Positions 54,960-64,000 of a stretch of 64,000 nt of DNA are shown here, in pieces. The stretch is from contig CAMQGK010000638.1 of assembly GCA_947000775.1 (NCBI GenBank), positions 21,948,001 through 22,012,000 on the forward strand. Reading direction: 5' to 3'. Made by a program: the position numbers and the translations under genes. This DNA comes from Pterois miles (taxonomy: Eukaryota; Chordata; Actinopteri; Perciformes; Scorpaenidae). The stretch's first letter is position 1, and each line of letters opens with the position of its first letter. The notes below the pieces were generated by a model that was given only the letters and a program-made list of their open reading frames with translations, was not told the origin of the DNA and made no database searches.

Positions 54960-56483
54960 CAATTAGGACCAGATTTATTTGGACAGTGACACAGTCTTCA
55001 TGATTGAAGTGCAGATTTTCATGTTTAATTTAAGGGGTTGAACCAAAATGTACTATGAAACATTTAGGAATTGTAATCATTTTTCTACGTCTCCTCATTT
55101 CAGGGGCTCAAAAGTAATTGGACAAATTAACATTCTTATAAGTAAAATGTTCATTTTGGTTTCTTTGTGGAGAATCCTTTGCAGGCAATGATGTCTTAAG
55201 ACTGGAACCAATGGACATCACCAAACACTGGGTTTGCTTTTCCAGGCCTTTACAGCAGCTGTCTTCAGTTGTTGCTTGTTTGTGGGTTTTTCTGCCTTAA
55301 CTTTTGTCTTGAGCAAGTCAAATGCATGATCGATCAGGTGGAGATCTAGTGATCGACTTGGTCATTGCAGAATATTCCACTTCTTTGCCTTAAAAAAAAC
55401 TCCTCGCTTGTATGTTTTGGGTCATTGTCCATCTGTACTGTGAAGCGCAGTCCAATCAACTTTGCTGCATTTGGCTGAATCTGAGCAGAAAGTATATCCC
55501 TGTACACTTAAGAATTGATCCGGCTCCCTTGGTCTTCTGTCACATCATCAATAAACACTAGTGACCCAGTGCCATGCAAGCCATGCATGCCCATGCCATC
55601 ACACTGCCTCCACCATGTTTTACAGACAATGTGCTTTGGATCATGAGCTGTTCCAGTTCTTCTCCATACTTTCTTCTTCACCATCATTCTGGTAAATGTT
55701 GATTTTAGCCTTGTGTCCAAAGAATGCTGTTCCAGAACTGGTCTGGCTTCTTCAGATGTTTTTTGGCAAAGTCTAATCTGGCCTTTCTATTTTTGAGACT
55801 GATTAATGGTTTGCACCTTGTGGTGAACCCTCTGTATTTATTCCCATGAAGTCATCTCTTTATGGTAGACTTAGATACTGACACACCTACTTCCTGATAC
55901 ACCTTCTTCGCTTGGGTGGATGTTGTGAAGGTTTTTTTCTTCACCATGGAAAGGCTCCTGCGATCATCCACCACTGTTGTCTTCAGTGGACGTTCAGGCC
56001 TTTTTGAGTTCCCAACTTACCAGTGCGCTCTTTTTCACAGAATGTACCAAACTGTTGATTTGACCACTCCTGATATTTCTGCCATCCCTCTGATGGATTT
56101 CTTCTTTGGTCTGTTTCACTTGCATTGAGAGCTCCTTTGACCGCATGTTGTGAGTTCACAGCAATAGCTTCCAATTGCAGATGCCACATGTGGAATCAAG
56201 TCCAGTCACTCGTAACTGATAACAAGTTAACAAAGGAAGAGCCCATGCAGCCTTCTGAGTCAATTGTCCAATTACTTTTGGTCCCTTGACAAAGAGGTGG
56301 CTACATATTAAAGAGCTGTAATTTCTAAACCCTTCCTCCAATTTGGATGTGAATACTCTCAAATTACAGCTGAGAGTCTGCACTTTAAGCGTGTATTGAT
56401 TATACAACTGTATCATGAATATGTATTTGTGAACAGCTAAAATAAAACTTGTGTCACCGTCCAAATATTTCTGGGCCTGACTG
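54960..56483 (-). mobile_element. Tc1-like transposon, near full length
   Basis: The ends are 'caattaggaccagatttatt' (left) and, on the minus strand, 'cagtcaggcccagaaatatt', identical at most positions, continuing into 'ggacagtgacac' and 'ggacggtgacac'. TA precedes the left end (54958-54959); the right duplication has changed to CA. At 1,524 bp it is in the normal Tc1 range. It is inserted in GGGCTGTCAA MITE copy 6, so it is younger than that copy. Confidence 0.9.
55155..56146 (-). pseudogene. Tc1-like transposase pseudogene
   Basis: The likely start ATG is at 56146-56144. Pieces in order on the minus strand: a helix-turn-helix segment around 56130-56000 in shifting frames, 'KKVWRRTGTAHDPKHIV' (near 55670), 'GTGSLVFIDDVTED' (near 55560), 'MDNDPKHTS' with the second catalytic Asp (55432-55409), and 'LIDHAFDLLKTKVKA' (near 55330), where family members have Glu in the 'IEH' position but the codon at 55331-55329 gives Asp. 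The first Asp position, expected in an 'LWTDE'-like stretch near 55715, reads 'WTQG' here and is disrupted by a small deletion. Multiple frameshifts and stops make it dead. Confidence 0.82.
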
Positions 56484-56910
56484 CATATATTTATTATTGG
56501 AAATAAATTAACAACACAAAACATAACTATGAAAAATATTTTCCAGAAAACCTGCACAAATCAAACTGCAGCCCAACAGGCAGCAACAGCTGTCAGTGTG
56601 CTGACTTGACTATCACTTGCCATGTGATTATCATAAAGTGGGCATGTCTGTAAAGGGGGAGACTCGTGGGTACCCAGAGAACCCATTTACATTCACATTT
56701 CTGGAGGTCAGAGGTCAAGGGACCCCTTTGAAAAGTTTTTCCTGTTTGTTTGGCGCAAGCTGGTATGACATGGTTGGTACCAATGGATTCTCAGGTTTTC
56801 TAGTTTCAAATGTTACCAGCAAGTGAGCTCATTACAACCTAAAAATTGCAAGTTGCATTAATGTGTTAAAGAAATTGGTGGCGTTATTATTGCATTAACT
56901 TTGACAGTCC

Positions 56911-57769
56911 AAGTTGTCTCAAGTTGTATTTAGTCATGCAGGTAGCTTTTACATTAGTTTCTCAGTGTTTAGTCTCTAGTGGAAAAAAATGTCACTATGA
57001 AAACATCACAGGAACACCTAAGCCCACTGAAGAGTTCAGGGGTAATAATGAGCTGCAAGACAGGGCCTCGGGATAAGGTAAAAACATAATATAGGAGCCA
57101 CTTTAAAGCCCTTATTATTTCAGTTTATATTCTGCTTTAGCACTGCAAACACATTCACAACTAAAAAAAACAGCCACACACTAAATCAAGAGTCTGCTTT
57201 GCCCCATTTACAAAACAGCTTTAGAGACAGTAACTCTGGAAAGAGATGGTGCTGTTGACTTTTTTTAAATTTAGTTTTTCAAAATTGTGAGCACCGCAGC
57301 AAAACATCTATTTGTCCCAGTTGTATTCAGTTGGATGAGGAAATCTCAGAGACGAAGCTCTCCAAATTGTCCTCAACCTTTGTTACATCTTTCTGTCAGG
57401 TTTCTAATTTCTATAAATACTAATTTGCTTTATGATGATCAACAATAGGTGCTCATAACTTCTTATATTTCACACTAAACAAATCTTTTCTTTTCAAAAC
57501 TGAAAAAGGTGATCAAGCAATTTATGTTTATAATTGTGTCCTTAAATTTAGATTTTTTTAAAACAAGTCAATAAGCAAAATTTCTAGTAGAAAATTTCTT
57601 GTTCCACTAATCTACGTGAATTTGGTTTTAAAAGCAAGACCACTGGATATTGATGACATTTGGTAATTTCCAACTAATTAAATAAAATCAGTTACAGTTA
57701 CATTTCTCCCATTTTCAACAGGGTGTATTTCAGGTACATTAGAGTTACATTAATAAAGATTGGCAGTTG
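56911..57769. other. No gene recognised
   Basis: AT-rich non-coding sequence. No repeat was identified with confidence. Confidence 0.5.
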
Positions 57770-57965
57770 TTTCAACACGTTCTCAACATGCCAAATTGGT
57801 CAGTGCTCATCGGCATCCGAGAACAATGCCCGGGGCATCACTCTTGCTTTACATTTGGACAGACCAGGACAGACCTTTGTGTTAATATCTGCTTGTTACA
57901 TGCATTGTGTCCTTTCAAAATAAACTTCTATTTTCACAGGAAGTTACGTTTAGGGAACTTAAGCA
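57770..57965 (+). repeat. R2 fragment
   Basis: 'tcaacacgttctcaacatgc', 'catgcattgtgtcctttcaa', 'aataaacttctattttcaca' and 'ggaagttacgtttagggaac' follow the 5' to middle part of R2. The open frames here are repeat-derived. Confidence 0.55.
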
Positions 57966-60900
57966 CTTACTTAGTGTTATGGCTCGTGCAGACTACACGA
58001 CATCAGCCCGATTATAGCCCAACACGGCCGTCGTAGCGTTTCAGCTCAGATCGGGAACAACAAATGAGTGTCATGGGCAAGAATCGATAGTTTTAGCTTA
58101 TGTAGTGTGTCACAGTCCACGACAACCGATACCGCATGACGTCCTGACAGAAAGTCTAGCATGTTTGATGTGTTTGTTTTTTAACTTTCCACAGTGTGCT
58201 CCATCATGGCTGTGAATCTGACCGGCTGAGAGAGCTGCCATGTCATTGTTCTGCTGTCGGAATGAACCAGGAACCAGCCATTATTCTGACAACCTAATAG
58301 TCCAACAAATTCACCACTGGACTTAAGAGACAAACACCCATTGTTCCAAATTCACGTAGTTCTGACAATACACACTTTCCTGGCACCACCATAATTTATG
58401 GGCTCAAGCCCCCAGACCCAACCACGTAAATGAGCCCACGAGGCTCCATGTGCAAAGACGCAACGGCAATGGTGTATCTGTTTGTCTCATCTTTACACTG
58501 ACTCTTCCAACGTTTCTCAAACTTAAGCAGATGGCTACTTATTATGCAAAATAATGACATCACACACGTCGTGAAAGACGACCAGAGCTGATTGGCCGGG
58601 GACTGACGCATAGTCTGTCATGTGTCCAAACAAGACTTTATGACTCTCAATCGTCTAATCTGACATAGTGACCATCGTAACCATCAAACATATCATGTGG
58701 TCTGATCCTGCCATTAGGAGATGGTCGTGGTTGACGTTAACTTCACTGGCTAGCGACTCACTAACGATACTGATGAGTCACATGACTAACAACTGGCGAG
58801 ACAAAATAAGTCAACCTTACTTTAGTTTCACACAGGACACAAATACCTAAAAGTCTTGTGTTTGTTCGACCCAACCACCACCTCCCGTCCGCGCTCTCAC
58901 ACCATTAATCCTACTGTACGTCACTTGACCGTCAAATAATGCCGTGAGTGGGTTTACATTGGAGTTCCTTGAAAGTCACATAATGTTGCTAAAGGGTGCC
59001 TCCATGCGTCGGTTTCTGCTGCCCAAAGACGTGTTGGGAGTGAGACCATGTTGGTTGTTTAGAGTTTTCTCCATGGAAACCAGCTGCCTACACTACTGTA
59101 CTACTCGTGTAAATGCCTGCCTACATGTGTGCTGAGGTGAGTCTTGGGTCACGTGTTAAACTGCAGCAGCCGCTGTGTGATTAATGGATCAGAAAGATAA
59201 ACAGTGGCGGATCTTGGGGATGCTATTGAACAGGAGGGATGTTGTTCCACAGATCTCCCTGCGGATCACTACCGCTGCTGAAGGAATTTAACACTGTGGT
59301 GATGCTCCTTCTTCTATGGGGGAAAAAAAGTCGCAATTAATCCTTTCTTTCCTTCTTAAAGTTGTTAAGTCTGCTGATTATCTCTGGTCTTTTTTAAATC
59401 CCTTCTTTTTTTGTCTGAGATCAAATTACCATACGATGCAGAGCCTAAAGCCGTGTTTCTCTTCTATTCTGCTTGACAGATGTGTGCTGTGGCTGCAGGA
59501 GGTGTTTGCCTGAGAGGTTAAAGGTCACTCACAAGCACTCTGCTGTCAGAGGGTAAGTTATCAAAGTCTAAAGAAAGGGAAAACACCTGCAGCTACACCT
59601 ACTTCACACTTTAATGCTTTGTCCTGCTGCCAGTATAATGTGGTTGTTTTCACTTGTTAAATGTTACTGTTCACTTGAAAACATGGCCACTTCCAAGGTC
59701 ATTCTTCCGAAGGTTATTCCACATGAATGTAGCTGCAGATTGCAGTCTGTATTGTCACTGCTGTCCAATTCACTGATGACTGTGATTATTTCTGCTTTAT
59801 GACTCAAATTAATCTTCAGGTTCTGAGCTTTCAGATGATGTACACCACTTCTATGTGACATCTACTGCTGGCCTGCTATCTCCCCTAAGAGATCCCCTGT
59901 ATCCCCCTAAAATGGGTCAATTGTGGGTCTGAGAAAGTTAAGCTTCATCCTCAATCTGTTAGATTTACAGAAAGCTTCATTTAGTCTCAGCCACGACCAT
60001 TGCCAAATACCAAACACTGCAAAGAAAAGTTCTGGTCAAACCAGATACTTTTCATGTGATTTATGACTCTGAATATTTTATCTGGAGATGTATCTGTGGT
60101 CCTGGAGATAGCACAACAATAAGGCAGTAAAAGGATAAAAATAGGGAGAAGAAACACAAAGAGACAGAGAAGAAAAACACAGAAGACCATCACTCTCTGC
60201 TGTAATGACTGACATGTGTGAGCTATTAGACTCTGGTTTCCTTGACAGGGAAAGTGTTCCACCACCGACACCAAGTGTAACACAGTGAGCTGCACACATC
60301 ACCCAGATATCCTCCGTAACAGACGGGAGGAAAACGACGATTCTCTCTCCCCCAAGGTCACGATCGATGCGTCAGCAACCCCTCAGATTATGAAAAGTCC
60401 AACCCAAGGAATGTTTCCCAACTGATAGCCTGAAGCGAACACTTAATGCGGCCCCACTCAGTGTTACACATTATCCACAGGGTATGACTTAGTTCTACTG
60501 GAATGAAAGGGGGTCGCCATGAGGCATTTTTAAGTGGCTGTTATCTTATGAAGGGATGTCAGTCATGAGGTGGAAAACGGGATGGGAGGAATAGCAACTG
60601 CTCTGTTAAAAATACAGATTTTTTTTTTTCCAAATCAGATGATTGTTAAGAAACCAACTTTGTTTGTAGTGTTAAGCTTGTGAGAGACATGCTCATTTAT
60701 TTTCTTCATTGAAGAATCACAAAAAAACATGGCATCTGTAGGTTAGGCGGTTACAAGGCTATGCTTATTTCACTTCTTTTTAATGTCAGGAAATTTATTT
60801 CAGGTATGTAAATCATTGATATATGGTTGGATGTATAAAGAGAACTGGATCCAGCATTGGAGGCAGGGCCCTGTTCAGTCCTATAAAAGTTGCTCAGTGG

Positions 60901-61254
60901 TGCATGAAACCAAAAAAGCTATAAACCTACCCCGTTCTTCTGCATCCATGGGTTCACAGAGCAAGCGCACTAGTGTTGCCTTTAACACCAACTCCCAGCC
61001 ATTCGGCCTCAGCTCACTGATATGAATGACAGTTCATGGTCTCATGAAATAACTCTGAATGCAGCTGTTGTTGTAGTGAATTTTACAACCTGTAGTTCCT
61101 AATGATTTAAATAATCACTAAGTGTTCATATTGAGAAGTTGATTTCCTTCAACAAAAAATTATCCCCTGATTTAGATGTCTTTTTCCCAAGTCTTTTTGG
61201 GTCCAAGAGCACAAGAGCACCCACTGAGCTCTTCCTGGGTGCTTGGTGTAAACC
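57966..61254. other. Mostly unannotated sequence
   Basis: 57985-58850 is rich in short GTCGTG/CACGAC words ('ctcgtgcagactacacgaca', 'cacgtcgtgaaagacgac') and may be an old DNA transposon, but no ends were identified. 58851-61254 shows no recognised repeat and no credible exon. The open frames at 60783-61025 and elsewhere are motif-free. Confidence 0.4.
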
Positions 61255-61268
61255 AAGGTAAAGACACC

Positions 61269-61563
61269 ATCCATTTGCAACTGCTTATCACGTTAGGGGT
61301 ACACCCTGATCAGGTCTCCAGTCCATCACAGGGCACATAGAGACAGACAACCATTCACGCTCACATTCATACCTACGGGCAATTTAGAGTCATCAATTAA
61401 CCTGCATGTCTTTGGACTGTGGGAGGAAGCTGGAGAACCTGGAGAGAACCCACACTAACATGGGGAGAACATGCAAACTCCACACAGAAGAGCCTCAAGC
61501 TGGATTTGAACCTGCGTCCCTCGTGCAGTGCAGGCGACAATCACTGCTCCACCATGCAGCCCC
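61269..61563 (-). mobile_element. tRNA-derived SINE
   Basis: On the minus strand it begins GGGGCTGCATGGTGGAGCAG and ends in 'aagcagttgcaaatggatgg'. It has the same body as 14268 and 21065, with about 50 bases missing near the 3' end. A 14-bp duplication ('aaggtaaagacacc' at 61255-61268, 'aaggtgaagacacc' at 61564-61577) flanks it with one mismatch. Confidence 0.9.
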
Positions 61564-61839
61564 AAGGTGAAGACACCCTGCCAGAATAAAACAACACATT
61601 TTTAAGTTTTATCAAATTGCTTTCATAAATGCAACAAAAAAAATGTTTAGCTCACTAGAGCAGGCGCCCCATGTGCCAAGTCTGAAGTCCTTGCTGCAGT
61701 AATCACAGGTTCACATCCATCCTGAAGCCCTTCCTGCATGTCAACCCCTCTGTCTCCCACTTTCAACGCTATCACTATCAGTAAAAATGAAAAAAAAAAA
61801 AAACCTACCCAAAGATAATACTTAAAAAAAAGAGAATAT

Positions 61840-62590
61840 TAAGCGATCTTTTGAAATTTCGTGAAAAAGAAATGAGAATTAGGCACATTTCTATCAACTG
61901 GTTTGAAGTGAATAAACTCGGCTACAACATAGTTTGGTCAGAAGTTGCCGCTATAGGCTATGCATGGCTGTAATCTGGCATTAGACAGATCTTAGAAGAA
62001 GTAGAAGGTTGCTAACCAGAAAAAAACAAGCTGGCCTGGCCATCTAACCTTTATTCATCCATCTACAAGAGAGAAATGGAGAGAGGACTTCAGTTTATGT
62101 TTCAGTTGGGCACGTTTTAATTGTTCTTTCATGTCAGCTAGTATTGGCCACGTTTCATGCTGTCTGGAGATGAGGACAAGCCGACTGCAGAAACAGCTGA
62201 TCAGTTGTGCAAGTTAAATGTTTGCTACGTCAGAACTTATTCAGAAAAGGTGTTTCCATGAAACATTTACCTCATCAACTCTTTTTTGACGAAAAGCAGG
62301 AACCATCCATCCATCCATCTGTGACTGCTTATCCTGCTGAAGCCGATCCCAGCTGGCATTGGGCGAAGGCGGGGTTCACCCTGGACAGGTTGCCAGTCCA
62401 TCGCAGGGCACATAGAGACAGACAACCATTCATGCTGAAAGGCAGAATCCACCACAAGCAAAATGTTTTTTTTCACAATAGAGGAGGTTTTTATCAAATT
62501 TTGCCCTTTCCATACAACTTTTCTAATGCAATCAAAATGTGAATAAAAGTCTTCAAATGTAAAGATGGCTATAAACATTTCATGTTAATT
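61840..62590 (+). repeat. Dispersed fish repeat, split by a SINE
   Basis: 'gcacatttctatcaactggt', 'agttgccgctataggctatg', 'gttgggcacgttttaattg' and 'ggtgtttccatgaaacattt' belong to one common fish repeat. It resumes after the SINE with 'cagaatccaccacaagcaaa' and 'acaatagaggaggtttttat'. Non-coding; the ends are approximate. Confidence 0.6.
62300..62436 (-). mobile_element. 5'-truncated SINE
   Basis: It covers only the 3' 137 bases of the first SINE family. On the minus strand it runs from 'atgaatggttgtctgtctct' through 'cgatggactggcaacctgtc' to a GGAT tail. Near-identical 9-bp flanks 'gaaaagcag' (62291-62299) and 'gaaaggcag' (62437-62445) look like the target duplication. Truncation at the 5' end is the signature of incomplete reverse transcription. 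Confidence 0.85.
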
Positions 62591-64000
62591 AGCTTCAGAG
62601 GAAGTGACTGAAGTGAATTTTGTTACTTTCAGACTGAACCAGACCAGCTGTTTCCCCGGTTCAGTGTTTACACGAAACTAAGCTAACCAGCTATATATTT
62701 ATTGTACAGACATAACTGCGGTATCTATCAAACAACTTGTAATCCTTATTTAGACCAAACAGTATAAATTGTTGTTTAAAGTGAGCAGTGCTAACAGAGA
62801 GATATGTATGCATGAAAAATGCCCAGTAGCCTCCTGTATTTCAAACCATTATTTCCAGTTTTTGACAGCACATCCCTCCCCCCGGCGTATGTCAGATTAC
62901 CTTAAACTGCAAAGTGTGTTTGTCAGCATTAACACTGTCGACAAGCACACACATTTTCCTTTACGTGAGCAGCAGCCCTGTCAAAATATCCTCTCGCTGT
63001 GCCGTGCTGTTTTTATGACTTGAGGACAGCCATCCTAAACCCTCTCGTTAGGGTATGCGCTCGAAGCGCAAACTATTTTCCGGTGTAAACACTACCTCCC
63101 AAAAGCCTGGCTGCAAGACAAGAAGATAAGCAGCAGTAATGACAAAATATCCTAAAGCTCTTTGTTGTTGCTGGGAATGCAAACACACCAGTCACAGCAT
63201 GGAGTTTACAGTAGGCTCGCTCTTGATGAGAGAAACAAACTTAAACTTGGCAAACTTAAACATAGATTAAGGTGTTAATCAACCATTATCGCTCTAAACA
63301 CAAATTATTAAGCTCCAACTAAAATCACCAAAGGCTATGGTGTTAATGAAAGTTGGAACAAACTGGTTATTGTTTCATATTTAGCAAGCTTTTAAGTGCA
63401 AAATGAGGGGGAAATACATCGAATATACACTTCAAACACACGTCACAGCATGCAGGGCACGCTCACTCAACACTTTTTAAATTAAGCTTCAGATAAAGTG
63501 ACTATTAAGCACCATTACTTAAAGGTAGTGGGTAATTACCACTTTCACTTCCCCCTTCAGGCCTCCTGCAACTTGTCCCATTTGTGGCCCCTTGCTCTGC
63601 AAACACTTTGAAGAGAAAAAAAAAGAGATGATGTACAGCTGGATCCACAGCTGTATGTCCCCCTTCGTTTTCTACAGCAGTTCTCAGTTTCCCCCAGAGC
63701 CTTCCGACCCTCAGTCCCTGACCCCAGTAGGGAGCTGAGAGCACCGCTGGTAGGATTGGGCATGAGGGGGGATTTAACAGCCTAAAGCCTGGAAGGCAAA
63801 GAGGTGTTTCGTATAAAACTGTCCCACATGGCCATTATAACATCTAACCCCCGGTGAGTGCTGGGAACTCTGGGGAGCTGTCAGCCTGGCGGGGAGGCCC
63901 GAAAAGTGCTTGCTGACAAAATTCTCTCCTCCACAATAGCTCTCAATGTTGTTAACTATATCACAGGGCTTATATGAACAACAGCGGGGGTGATGGAGAT
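62591..64000. other. No gene or repeat recognised
   Basis: 1.4 kb of balanced composition, no recognised repeats, no frame longer than 84 codons and no domain. 'gcgctcgaagcgc' near 63058 is a short palindrome. This is a candidate block for conserved non-coding DNA, not provable here. Confidence 0.5.

Larger units (their letters stand above)
54789..56910 (+). mobile_element. GGGCTGTCAA MITE, copy 6, split by a Tc1-like element
   Basis: It starts GGGCTGTCTTTC after TA at 54787-54788. The first part runs to 54959 ('catgggagtggacaaatatg') and resumes at 56484 ('atatttattattggaaataa', 'gtcaagggacccctttgaaa'). It ends 'ttgacagtcc' at 56910, where the TA is lost. About 600 bases belong to the MITE; the remainder is the inserted transposon. 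Confidence 0.85.

Noticed and set aside
1..64000. A novel multi-gene system
   Set aside because: No intact gene, operon-like cluster or co-directional set of domain-bearing frames exists in the window; everything recognisable is transposable-element or simple-repeat sequence.

Overview
The window reads as nuclear DNA of a ray-finned fish, most likely a spiny-rayed (percomorph) teleost. I see no host gene that can be named, no rRNA, no functional tRNA gene and nothing bacterial. The case for a teleost rests on repeats: Tc1-like transposons with decayed DDE transposases, LINE 3' ends of L2-like and L1-like type, tRNA-derived SINEs with A and B boxes, a solo LTR and many short inverted-repeat elements (MITEs) of kinds common in fish. 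Long open frames are absent, as expected of intergenic or intronic DNA. Repeat-family identities come from recognition, not database search. Boundaries are exact where target-site duplications are given and otherwise good to about 10-30 bases.

Layout. 1-15 kb holds scattered MITEs, including one MITE inside another (4.5-5.6 kb), and a composite at 8.7-10.2 kb with a LINE 3' end and a 55-bp minisatellite. 14-22 kb has a SINE inside a MITE, an L2-like LINE end, a solo LTR, a 1.3-kb degenerate minisatellite interrupted by a SINE, and a perfect 34-bp-arm hairpin. 22.7-25.2 kb has a 12-unit tandem array with higher-order structure and a foldback element. 26.6-28.7 kb is one MITE broken by another MITE, a LINE end and a SINE. 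29.7-32 kb has two alternating direct repeats. 33.9-41.5 kb is mostly MITEs and fragments. 42-50 kb holds a second SINE family, a duplicated block, MITEs and the best exon-like segment (46446-46486). 51.7-56.9 kb has two dead Tc1-like elements, one inside a MITE. 57-64 kb is mostly free of recognised repeats except two SINEs.

The insertions give a relative order. MITEs are the oldest layer; Tc1, LINE, SINE and further MITE insertions lie on top of them. The clearest are dated only relative to their hosts by TA, TTAA, 5-bp or 9-14-bp target duplications.

I found no undescribed functional system. The observations most worth checking are the higher-order array, the perfect hairpin, the foldback family, and the short segment with good splice signals.
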